From contig MBPM02000010.1 of the NCBI GenBank assembly GCA_001695595.3, positions 1-64,000 of the forward strand: a stretch of DNA of 64,000 bases, written 5' to 3'. Shown here in pieces: positions 1 through 10,152 of this stretch (positions are counted from its first letter, which is position 1; each line of letters starts with the position of its first letter). This stretch comes from Plasmopara viticola (taxonomy: Eukaryota > Oomycota > Peronosporomycetes > Peronosporales > Peronosporaceae). A program made the translations under genes and the position numbers. The notes beneath the pieces are model-generated. The model was not told the DNA's origin, ran no database searches, and worked only from the letters and a program-made list of their open reading frames with translations.

Positions 1-259
1 GCTCGTGTGGCACGTGTGGCGACATACACGCAAGGTGACCATCACGAATGTGCTGGCCGTGGACGGCAAGGTGAGCATCGCGACAGTCAACAAGAACTAT
101 GACGACGAGGCAAAGCTACAAAACATCAAGATTAAGGGAAAGAAGGTCGACGTGTGCCAGTGGTCACAAGGCTCTACCGACGGGGAGCCGACGATGCTTG
201 GCGCTGGTCCATTGGACTCGCTCTGTCAATATTCAAATAGTACTGTATCGTATGCGTAA
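1..259 (+). pseudogene. 3' end of a pectate lyase gene (copy 0), cut by window edge, one-base deletion
   Basis: The last 85 or so codons of the same gene that follows in full at 2762. It covers the RSCGTCG motif, the last beta-helix turns and the usual C-terminus ending SYA. One C is missing near position 29 (gacatacacg, where other copies have gacataccacg), which shifts the frame between the RSCGTCG motif and the rest. It also has Val instead of Ile five residues before the conserved CQW. Several other single-base losses follow in the next 1.2 kb, so the frameshift may be a sequencing error in a poorly polished stretch and not a real lesion. Confidence 0.8.
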
Positions 260-2761
260 GTGGGTCGTGCATGCAATGTCGTGCACATTGAGGTACCTCC
301 TCATTTGTCGTGTTTGAGTCGAACAGAGTATGTGTCGGTCGTTTTTAAACGATTTTAGAGTTGAATAAACGATTCATTTGTTTGGAAAAAGTGGATTTGT
401 GTGCTGTCAACAAGCTACAAGCCACAGCAGTACAAGAAACCATATCAAACTTTAAAAAAATGAGCAAAGAAATAGTGGGCGTCTTCCTTAACCCTGACTG
501 AATAGAGCCGTTGGGACCGACTTCGTCAATCTTTTGCTACTCTTTATCATACGATTTGCTGCAATTCTATCAGCGAGTTGGATCTCCAACCGAGAAAATA
601 GTTGGTAGCGTCTTGACAAAACGCACTTCTATGCCAAACTCTTATTTAAAATGATCACTCAAATCATAAACAACAACATTTTTCTGCCTCAAAACGTGCA
701 CATCACACGCACCTCGGCCCGTATCTGCAAAATCCAGCCAAAATAGAATCCAAAAATAACGCCGAGCACGTTGGTGCATTGACTCATGTTTATATAGAAG
801 ACAATGCCTAGAGCAAATCTTGTAGAGTGAAAACTCGGTATGATTGCCGTTTAGGGAATCTTCTTTGTGAGCCATTTTCGAGAAAATAGCTCGTATGTCT
901 TCTTACCGCCCTTGTCGTGTTGAAAGTCGAGCGTCGTTCTTCGATATTCACTTGTTGTCCTTCCGTGATGTTTCAAATTGGTCTGCAAACTTGGCTACCT
1001 AAAAAATATTCATCGTCTCTTGAAAAACTAATCTTCAGTAGTTTTTTTCATTATCCTACTTGTCATAAAACACCATGCTAACATTCGTCATTATGACTTT
1101 CACAAATTATTGACACGGACGACGAGAGCCGTGGAGTGGTTAGGGGACATATGGTAACGAGCGTGATGACACATCTAGAAAGGATCTGTTTGTCCATGCT
1201 ATATGCTTAAAAAATTGTCATGCAGAGTGAACAAATCACGGCTATTTCGCTCAACACACTAAGTTCTTGAATATCTGGATTATATATTAACATACATTTT
1301 TTTTCTTGTCTCCGCTTTTGCTCGATCAAAAGGCTTTGCCCTAGTCTTTTGCCCACCATCACACACCAAATGTAGACGCGTGATGCAACGATATTACTTG
1401 ACTCAATTATTTCGTTGGCTGGTGGGCATCCACGTTGTCAGTATTTTTTTCACATCAGTGCTGTTTTGTTCATGGTAATTTTGTACATTACCTTGGCTAT
1501 CTGTCGTTTTGTAACATGTTCTCAAGGGCCGATTTCTGTCATACAACATATATCATTGGCCCCGGTAATGTAAATCAAGTTAGCGTGAAACTTCTAAACT
1601 GCCGCGCAATCGATACAGCATTGATCCAAATTCTAGCGGACGCTGAGCATCAAATTCATCATTGTTCTCTCAAGGTCTTTTACTACAATTTCTTTGCACC
1701 TTTACGTGCTCCTAATTTATCTTCATTAGGTGCTCATGAAATAACGATAAGGTCTCTTACACATTTTCGGTGCCAATATGATGCCGCAAATGCTTTAAGA
1801 AATGCGAATATGATGGCGGCGATTGCTTGTAGGTACAAGTATGGGTTTGGCGCCGATGTCGCGAAACAACTTTGAAGAATCATCAGCAAAATGGGCTTCA
1901 AGGTAGTACAAAGTAGCAAATTTAGGGCCTTAATATCTCTGCTTTTCAAACTTTAGATGTGTACATTTTCAGCAGATCACCGACCGCATTCGACTCTTAA
2001 GCCTAGCGATCTTTCTCGAAGAAGAGACCGACGTCATCCTGGAAAGCGATAGCTGTTCCCACATGTAATTTTTGTAACTTTACCAAAAAAAAGTCGCTTA
2101 TGTCCAACTTCTGGAGCCTGCGGCAAGAACCAAGAAACCGAGGTTGCTAAACAAAAAGAATTCGCTTGGAATATTGGTTCTCGATTTTATCTGTCACGGT
2201 CAAAATCACTCTTGTCGACTGATATCGACGGACGATCCAGCGATCCAGCAATCGTCATCGTCAAGTCGTAAAGGCTTCGATGTTAAGCCGAACTTTCACT
2301 GTAACATGCGTGCTCTCATGATTGAGTCACGCTAGCAACTTGAACCTACGATACAGTGGCGCAGTGGTAATTATAGAAGCACACCATAGTATGCACCATA
2401 GCATACGTACTCGACAGAAGTTCAAAACTTTATGATATCTAAAAAGTGAGCCCCACGAATTAGTAAAGACGTCATTTGGTCGACGACAAGAGATCCAACA
2501 ATCTCTGGACCGGTAGTTGCACTGCTGGTATCACCACTCGCATATGACATCTTGGAACAGGCGTCTGTGAAGTAAAAAATGTCGATAAGTTCATTGCTTC
2601 AATGAGTTTGCGTTCACCTCACAGACTGCCTGGGACATCACCCGACGCATAATGCCGCAACAGCTCTCACATCATCTCATTATTCACTTTGCACTCTTCC
2701 TATCAAACGGGTCAATAGCAAAGCTTCCAACCAAAACAGTCAGCATCTCCTACCTTCAACT
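260..2761 (+). repeat. Array spacer 0
   Basis: Non-coding part of the unit, 2502 bases. The first 1.0-1.2 kb differs from the other spacers by many one-base deletions and by a short loss near 405, where the stretch tttaacaccaggtac present elsewhere is absent. From about 1250 on it matches the others. It carries gagtatg and cgattc variants in the 3' UTR that are otherwise found only in spacers 1 and 11. No gene supported. Confidence 0.9.
2675..2690 (+). promoter_or_regulatory. Oomycete-type initiator of pectate lyase copies
   Basis: The sequence tctcattattcacttt sits 87 to 72 bases before the ATG and agrees well with the oomycete initiator consensus GCTCATTYYNCAWTTT. The same element recurs at the same distance in every unit: 5976, 9280, 12584, 15889, 19193, 22501, 25804, 29098, 32392 and 35691. 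It implies a 5' UTR of about 80 nt and independent transcription of each copy. Transcription start is inferred, not observed. Confidence 0.7.
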
Positions 2762-3547
2762 ATGGTCAACGTCATCTCTGCCTTCACTGTCGCTCTCACC
2801 ATCGTAACCTTCACAAAATCGAGTGCCTTTGTGCGTTCAGAAGCCGTCGCCATGCCAGACGGATCTTGGCCCGACAGCAATGGCACAATCAAATTCGAGG
2901 AGCCGTACACGGTCAAGGAGGGCGAGACGTTCGACGGTGACATGATGACGTACATGCGCTCAGATGTCAAGTGCAATGGTCAGACGGAAAGTGGGTCGGA
3001 AACGGCCGTATTCATGGTGGAGCCTGGTGCTACGCTCAAAAACGTGATCATTGGAAAGGACCAATCGGAGGGTGTGCACTGCGACCAGAGCGAGTGCACG
3101 ATTGAAAACGTGTGGTGGGACGACGTGTGTGAGGATGGGTTGACCATCAAGGGCGGTTCGGCGAGCAGCATAACAAAGGTGATTGGTGGTGGTGCACGAT
3201 CAGCGGATGACAAGATCATTCAGCACAATGGGCTGGGTACGGTCTCAATTGAAGGATTCTACGCTCAAGACTTTGGCAAGCTTTACCGCTCGTGTGGCAC
3301 GTGTGGCGACATACCACGCAAGGTGACCATCACGAATGTGCTGGCCGTGGACGGCAAGGTGAGCATCGCGACAGTCAACAAGAACTATGACGACGAGGCA
3401 AAGCTACAAAACATCAAGATTAAGGGAAAGAAGATCGACGTGTGCCAGTGGTCACAAGGCTCTACCGACGGGGAGCCGACGATGCTTGGCGCTGGTCCAT
3501 TGGACTCGCTCTGTCAATATTCAAATAGTACTGTATCGTATGCGTAA
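2762..3547 (+). CDS. Pectate lyase, family PL3 (array copy 1)
   Basis: A 261-residue secreted enzyme expected to cleave de-esterified pectin (polygalacturonate) by calcium-dependent beta-elimination in the plant cell wall. Residues 1 to about 23 form a signal peptide (hydrophobic core at 5-17). PL3 hallmarks follow in order: ATLKNVIIG at 90-98, EGVHC at 103-107, WWDDVCEDGLTIKG at 118-131, GGGARSADDKIIQHNG at 142-157 and FGKLYRSCGTCG at 171-182. The acidic residues in the WWDDVCED block and the Lys/Arg residues in the later blocks are the likely calcium and catalytic positions by family analogy. Eight cysteines (71, 107, 112, 123, 178, 181, 228, 251) could form four disulphides. Length is typical for PL3. 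There is no intron. The ATG follows a cytosine-rich leader, and AATAAA lies at 3652-3657, 105 bases after the stop. Confidence 0.96.
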   Translation: MVNVISAFTVALTIVTFTKSSAFVRSEAVAMPDGSWPDSNGTIKFEEPYTVKEGETFDGDMMTYMRSDVKCNGQTESGSETAVFMVEPGATLKNVIIGKDQSEGVHCDQSECTIENVWWDDVCEDGLTIKGGSASSITKVIGGGARSADDKIIQHNGLGTVSIEGFYAQDFGKLYRSCGTCGDIPRKVTITNVLAVDGKVSIATVNKNYDDEAKLQNIKIKGKKIDVCQWSQGSTDGEPTMLGAGPLDSLCQYSNSTVSYA

Positions 3548-6062
3548 GTGGGTCGTGCATGCAATGTCGTGCACATTGAGTACCTCCTCATTTGTCGTGT
3601 TTGAGTCGAACAAGAGTATGTGTCGGTCGTTTTTTAAACGATTTTGAGTTGAATAAACGATTCTGTTTTTTAAGTAATGGATGTTGCTTTAACACCAGGT
3701 ACGTCAACAAGCTACAAGCCACAGCAGTACAAGAAACCATATCAAACTTTAAAAAAATGAGCAAAGAAATAGTGGGCGTCTTCCTTAACCCTGACTAATA
3801 GAGGCGCTGGGACCGACTTCGTCAATCTTTTGCTAACTTCTATCATACGATTTGCTGCAATTCTATCAGCGAGTTGGATCTCCAACCGAGAAAATAGTTG
3901 GTAGCGTCTTGGACAAAACGCACTCCTATGCCAAACTCTTATTTAAAATTGATCACTCAAATCATAAACAACAACATTTTTCTGCCTCAAAACGTGCACA
4001 TCACACGCACCTCGGCCCCGTATCTGCAAATTCCAGCCAAAATAGAATCCAAAAATAACGCCGAGCACGTTGGTGTATTGACTCATGTTTATATAGAAGA
4101 CAATGCCTAGAGCAAATCTTGTAGAGTGAAAACTCGGTATGATTGCCGTTTAGGGAATCTTCTTTGTGAGCCATTTTCGAGAAAATAGGCTCGTATGTCT
4201 TCTTACCGCTCCTTGTCGTGTTGAAAGTCGAGCGTCGTTCTTCGATATTCACTTGTTGTCCTTCCGTGATGTTTCAAATTGGTCTGCAAACTTGGCTACC
4301 TAAAAAATATTCATCGTCTCTTGAAAAACTAATCTTCAGTAGTTTTTTTCATTATCCTACTTGTCATAAAACACCATGCTAATATTCGTCATTATGACTT
4401 TCACAAATTATTGACACGGACGACGAGAGCCGTGGAGTGGTTAGGGGACATATGGTAACGAGCGTGATGACACATCTAGAAAGGATCTGTTTGTCCATGC
4501 TATATGCTTAAAAAATTGTCATGCAGAGTGAACAAACTCACGGCTATTTCGCTCAACACACTAAGTTCTTGAATATCTGGATTATATATTAACATACGTT
4601 TTTCCCTTGTCTCCGCTTTTGCTCGATCAAAAGGCTTTGCCCTAGTCTTTTGCCCACCATCACACACCAAATGTAGACGCGTGATGCAACGATATTACTT
4701 GACTCAATTATTTCGTTGGCTGGTGGGCATCCACGTTGTCAGTATTTTTTTCACATCAGTGCTGTTTTGTTCATGGTAATTTTGTACATTACCTTGGCTA
4801 TCTGTCGTTTTGTAACATGTTCTCAAGGGCCGATTTCTGTCATACAACATATATCATTGGCCCCGGTAATGTAAATCAAGTTAGCGTGAAACTTCTAAAC
4901 TGCCGCGCAATCGATACAGCATTGATCCAAATTCTAGCGGACGCTGAGCATCAAATTCATCATTGTTCTCTCAAGGTCTTTTACTACAATTTCTTTGCAC
5001 CTTTACGTGCTCCTAATTTATCTTCATTAGGTGCTCATGAAATAACGATAAGGTCTCTTACACATTTTCGGTGCCAATATGATGCCGCAAATGCTTTAAG
5101 AAATGCGAATATGATGGCGGCGATTGCTTGTAGGTACAAGTATGGGTTTGGCGCCGATGTCGCGAAACAACTTTGAAGAATCATCAGCAAAATGGGCTTC
5201 AAGGTAGTACAAAGTAGCAAATTTAGGGCCTTAATATCTCTGCTTTTCAAACTTTAGATGTGTACATTTTCAGCAGATCACCGACCGCATTCGACTCTTA
5301 AGCCTAGCGATCTTTCTCGAAGAAGAGACCGACGTCATCCTGGAAAGCGATAGCTGTTCCCACATGTAATTTTTGTAACTTTACCAAAAAAAAGTCGCTT
5401 ATGTCCAACTTCTGGAGCCTGCGGCAAGAACCAAGAAACCGAGGTTGCTAAACAAAAAGAATTCGCTTGGAATATTGGTTCTCGATTTTATCTGTCACGG
5501 TCAAAATCACTCTTGTCGACTGATATCGACGGACGATCCAGCGATCCAGCAATCGTCATCGTCAAGTCGTAAAGGCTTCGATGTTAAGCCGAACTTTCAC
5601 TGTAACATGCGTGCTCTCATGATTGAGTCACGCTAGCAACTTGAACCTACGATACAGTGGCGCAGTGGTAATTATAGAAGCACACCATAGTATGCACCAT
5701 AGCATACGTACTCGACAGAAGTTCAAAACTTTATGATATCTAAAAAGTGAGCCCCACGAATTAGTAAAGACGTCATTTGGTCGACGACAAGAGATCCAAC
5801 AATCTCTGGACCGGTAGTTGCACTGCTGGTATCACCACTCGCATATGACATCTTGGAACAGGCGTCTGTGAAGTAAAAAATGTCGATAAGTTCATTGCTT
5901 CAATGAGTTTGCGTTCACCTCACAGACTGCCTGGGACATCACCCGACGCATAATGCCGCAACAGCTCTCACATCATCTCATTATTCACTTTGCACTCTTC
6001 CTATCAAACGGGTCAATAGCAAAGCTTCCAACCAAAACAGTCAGCATCTCCTACCTTCAACT
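3548..6062 (+). repeat. Array spacer 1
   Basis: 2515 bases of unit spacer. Its 3' UTR keeps the variants gagtatg and aaacgattc shared with spacers 0 and 11, where spacers 2-10 have gtgtatg and aaacaattc. The rest is nearly identical to the central spacers. No supported gene. Confidence 0.95.
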
Positions 6063-6848
6063 ATGGTCAACGTCATCTCTGCCTTCACTGTCGCTCTCAC
6101 CATCGTAACCTTCACAAAATCGAGTGCCTTTGTGCGTTCAGAAGCCGTCGCCATGCCAGACGGATCTTGGCCCGACAGCAATGGCACAATCAAATTCGAG
6201 GAGCCGTACACGGTCAAGGAGGGCGAGACGTTCGACGGTGACATGATGACGTACATGCGCTCAGATGTCAAGTGCAATGGTCAGACGGAAAGTGGGTCGG
6301 AAACGGCCGTATTCATGGTGGAGCCTGGTGCTACGCTCAAAAACGTGATCATTGGAAAGGACCAATCGGAGGGTGTGCACTGCGACCAGAGCGAGTGCAC
6401 GATTGAAAACGTGTGGTGGGACGACGTGTGTGAGGATGGGTTGACCATCAAGGGCGGTTCGGCGAGCAGCATAACAAAGGTGATTGGTGGTGGTGCACGA
6501 TCAGCGGATGACAAGATCATTCAGCACAATGGGCTGGGTACGGTCTCAATTGAAGGATTCTACGCTCAAGACTTTGGCAAGCTTTACCGCTCGTGTGGCA
6601 CGTGTGGCGACATACCACGCAAGGTGACCATCACGAATGTGCTGGCCGTGGACGGCAAGGTGAGCATCGCGACAGTCAACAAGAACTATGACGACGAGGC
6701 AAAGCTACAAAACATCAAGATTAAGGGAAAGAAGATCGACGTGTGCCAGTGGTCACAAGGCTCTACCGACGGGGAGCCGACGATGCTTGGCGCTGGTCCA
6801 TTGGACTCGCTCTGTCAATATTCAAATAGTACTGTATCGTATGCGTAA
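6063..6848 (+). CDS. Pectate lyase, family PL3 (array copy 2)
   Basis: Predicted protein identical to copy 1 (261 residues, signal peptide, all PL3 blocks and eight cysteines). Initiator at 5976-5991; AATAAA at 6952-6957. No lesion seen. Together with copies 1, 3, 5, 7 and 10 it represents the majority protein sequence of the array. Confidence 0.96.
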   Translation: MVNVISAFTVALTIVTFTKSSAFVRSEAVAMPDGSWPDSNGTIKFEEPYTVKEGETFDGDMMTYMRSDVKCNGQTESGSETAVFMVEPGATLKNVIIGKDQSEGVHCDQSECTIENVWWDDVCEDGLTIKGGSASSITKVIGGGARSADDKIIQHNGLGTVSIEGFYAQDFGKLYRSCGTCGDIPRKVTITNVLAVDGKVSIATVNKNYDDEAKLQNIKIKGKKIDVCQWSQGSTDGEPTMLGAGPLDSLCQYSNSTVSYA

Positions 6849-9366
6849 GTGGGTCGTGCATGCAATGTCGTGCACATTGAGTACCTCCTCATTTGTCGTG
6901 TTTGAGTCGAACAAGTGTATGTGTCGGTCGTTTTTAAACGATTTTGAGTTGAATAAACAATTCTGTTTTTTAAATAAGTGGATTTGTTGCTTTAACACCA
7001 GGTACGTCAACAAGCTACAAGCCACAGCAGTACAAGAAACCATATCAAACTTTAAAAAAATGAGCAAAGAAATAGTGGGCGTCTTCCTTAACCCTGACTA
7101 ATAGAGGCGCTGGGACCGACTTCGTCAATCTTTTTGCTAACTTCTATCATACGATTTGCTGCAATTCTATCAGCGAGTTGGATCTCCAACCGAGAAAATT
7201 AGTTGGTAGCGTCTTGGACAAAACGCACTCCTATGCCAAACTCTTATTTAAAACTGATCACTCAAATCATAAACAACAACATTTTTCTGCCTCAAAACGT
7301 GCACATCACACGCACCTCGGCCCCGTATCTGCAAATTCCAGCCAAAATAGAATCCAAAAATAACGCCGAGCACGTTGGTGTATTGACTCATGTTTATATA
7401 GAAGACAATGCCTAGAGCAAATCTTGTAGAGTGAAAACTCGGTATGATTGCCGTTTAGGGAATCTTCTTTGTGAGCCATTTTCGAGAAAATAGGCTCGTA
7501 TGTCTTCTTACCGCTCCTTGTCGTGTTAAAGTCGAGCGTCGTTCTTCGATATTCACTTGTTGTCCTTCCGTGATGTTTCAAATTGGTCTGCAAACTTGGC
7601 TACCTAAAAAATATTCATCGTCTCTTGAAAAACTAATCTTCAGTAGTTTTTTTCATTATCCTACTTGTCATAAAACACCATGCTAATATTCGTCATTATG
7701 ACTTTCACAAATTATTGACACGGACGACGAGAGCCGTGGAGTGGTTAGGGGACATATGGTAACGAGCGTGATGACACATCTAGAAAGGATCTGTTTGTCC
7801 ATGCTATATGCTTAAAAAATTGTCATGCAGAGTGAACAAACTCACGGCTATTTCGCTCAACACACTAAGTTCTTGAATATCTGGATTATATATTAACATA
7901 CATTTTTTTCTTGTCTCCGCTTTTGCTCGATCAAAAGGCTTTGCCCTAGTCTTTTGCCCACCATCACACACCAAATGTAGACGCGTGATGCAACGATATT
8001 ACTTGACTCAATTATTTCGTTGGCTGGTGGGCATCCACGTTGTCAGTATTTTTTTCACATCAGTGCTGTTTTGTTCATGGTAATTTTGTACATTACCTTG
8101 GCTATCTGTCGTTTTGTAACATGTTCTCAAGGGCCGATTTCTGTCATACAACATATATCATTGGCCCCGGTAATGTAAATCAAGTTAGCGTGAAACTTCT
8201 AAACTGCCGCGCAATCGATACAGCATTGATCCAAATTCTAGCGGACGCTGAGCATCAAATTCATCATTGTTCTCTCAAGGTCTTTTACTACAATTTCTTT
8301 GCACCTTTACGTGCTCCTAATTTATCTTCATTAGGTGCTCATGAAATAACGATAAGGTCTCTTACACATTTTCGGTGCCAATATGATGCCGCAAATGCTT
8401 TAAGAAATGCGAATATGATGGCGGCGATTGCTTGTAGGTACAAGTATGGGTTTGGCGCCGATGTCGCGAAACAACTTTGAAGAATCATCAGCAAAATGGG
8501 CTTCAAGGTAGTACAAAGTAGCAAATTTAGGGCCTTAATATCTCTGCTTTTCAAACTTTAGATGTGTACATTTTCAGCAGATCACCGACCGCATTCGACT
8601 CTTAAGCCTAGCGATCTTTCTCGAAGAAGAGACCGACGTCATCCTGGAAAGCGATAGCTGTTCCCACATGTAATTTTTGTAACTTTACCAAAAAAAAGTC
8701 GCTTATGTCCAACTTCTGGAGCCTGCGGCAAGAACCAAGAAACCGAGGTTGCTAAACAAAAAGAATTCGCTTGGAATATTGGTTCTCGATTTTATCTGTC
8801 ACGGTCAAAATCACTCTTGTCGACTGATATCGACGGACGATCCAGCGATCCAGCAATCGTCATCGTCAAGTCGTAAAGGCTTCGATGTTAAGCCGAACTT
8901 TCACTGTAACATGCGTGCTCTCATGATTGAGTCACGCTAGCAACTTGAACCTACGATACAGTGGCGCAGTGGTAATTATAGAAGCACACCATAGTATGCA
9001 CCATAGCATACGTACTCGACAGAAGTTCAAAACTTTATGATATCTAAAAAGTGAGCCCCACGAATTAGTAAAGACGTCATTTGGTCGACGACAAGAGATC
9101 CAACAATCTCTGGACCGGTAGTTGCACTGCTGGTATCACCACTCGCATATGACATCTTGGAACAGGCGTCTGTGAAGTAAAAAATGTCGATAAGTTCATT
9201 GCTTCAATGAGTTTGCGTTCACCTCACAGACTGCCTGGGACATCACCCGACGCATAATGCCGCAACAGCTCTCACATCATCTCATTATTCACTTTGCACT
9301 CTTCCTATCAAACGGGTCAATAGCAAAGCTTCCAACCAAAACAGTCAGCATCTCCTACCTTCAACT
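6849..9366 (+). repeat. Array spacer 2
   Basis: 2518 bases, central-type spacer. It carries the marker cgtgttaaagtcg near 7520 (one base shorter than cgtgttgaaagtcg in spacers 0, 1, 3 and 4), shared with spacers 5 and 7. The segment 7478-8218 is the part found again, diverged, at 42360-43160 to the right of the Copia element. Confidence 0.95.
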
Positions 9367-10152
9367 ATGGTCAACGTCATCTCTGCCTTCACTGTCGCTC
9401 TCACCATCGTAACCTTCACAAAATCGAGTGCCTTTGTGCGTTCAGAAGCCGTCGCCATGCCAGACGGATCTTGGCCCGACAGCAATGGCACAATCAAATT
9501 CGAGGAGCCGTACACGGTCAAGGAGGGCGAGACGTTCGACGGTGACATGATGACGTACATGCGCTCAGATGTCAAGTGCAATGGTCAGACGGAAAGTGGG
9601 TCGGAAACGGCCGTATTCATGGTGGAGCCTGGTGCTACGCTCAAAAACGTGATCATTGGAAAGGACCAATCGGAGGGTGTGCACTGCGACCAGAGCGAGT
9701 GCACGATTGAAAACGTGTGGTGGGACGACGTGTGTGAGGATGGGTTGACCATCAAGGGCGGTTCGGCGAGCAGCATAACAAAGGTGATTGGTGGTGGTGC
9801 ACGATCAGCGGATGACAAGATCATTCAGCACAATGGGCTGGGTACGGTCTCAATTGAAGGATTCTACGCTCAAGACTTTGGCAAGCTTTACCGCTCGTGT
9901 GGCACGTGTGGCGACATACCACGCAAGGTGACCATCACGAATGTGCTGGCCGTGGACGGCAAGGTGAGCATCGCGACAGTCAACAAGAACTATGACGACG
10001 AGGCAAAGCTACAAAACATCAAGATTAAGGGAAAGAAGATCGACGTGTGCCAGTGGTCACAAGGCTCTACCGACGGGGAGCCGACGATGCTTGGCGCTGG
10101 TCCATTGGACTCGCTCTGTCAATATTCAAATAGTACTGTATCGTATGCGTAA
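9367..10152 (+). CDS. Pectate lyase, family PL3 (array copy 3)
   Basis: Predicted protein identical to copy 1 over all 261 residues. Same initiator distance (9280-9295) and the same AATAAA just past 100 bases after the stop. No lesion seen. Confidence 0.96.
   Translation: MVNVISAFTVALTIVTFTKSSAFVRSEAVAMPDGSWPDSNGTIKFEEPYTVKEGETFDGDMMTYMRSDVKCNGQTESGSETAVFMVEPGATLKNVIIGKDQSEGVHCDQSECTIENVWWDDVCEDGLTIKGGSASSITKVIGGGARSADDKIIQHNGLGTVSIEGFYAQDFGKLYRSCGTCGDIPRKVTITNVLAVDGKVSIATVNKNYDDEAKLQNIKIKGKKIDVCQWSQGSTDGEPTMLGAGPLDSLCQYSNSTVSYA

Noticed and set aside
1516..1875. 119- to 146-codon open frame recurring in every spacer (for example 1435-1875, 4736-5176, 31161-31634)
   Set aside because: The longer form needs a TTG start. 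A two-base loss breaks it in spacer 8, its C-terminus changes with the 8-base deletion in spacers 8 and 9, and a stop cuts it in spacer 11. No domain is seen. It is conserved only because the whole unit is.
2740..3219. Minus-strand open frames opposite each pectate lyase gene (78 and 79 codons)
   Set aside because: They mirror the codon structure of the sense gene, recur in all copies for that reason, and have no features of their own.
3387..3647. Plus-strand frame overlapping the 3' end of each pectate lyase gene (86-137 codons)
   Set aside because: Out-of-frame shadow of the lyase that runs into the 3' UTR; its length varies with small indels between units.
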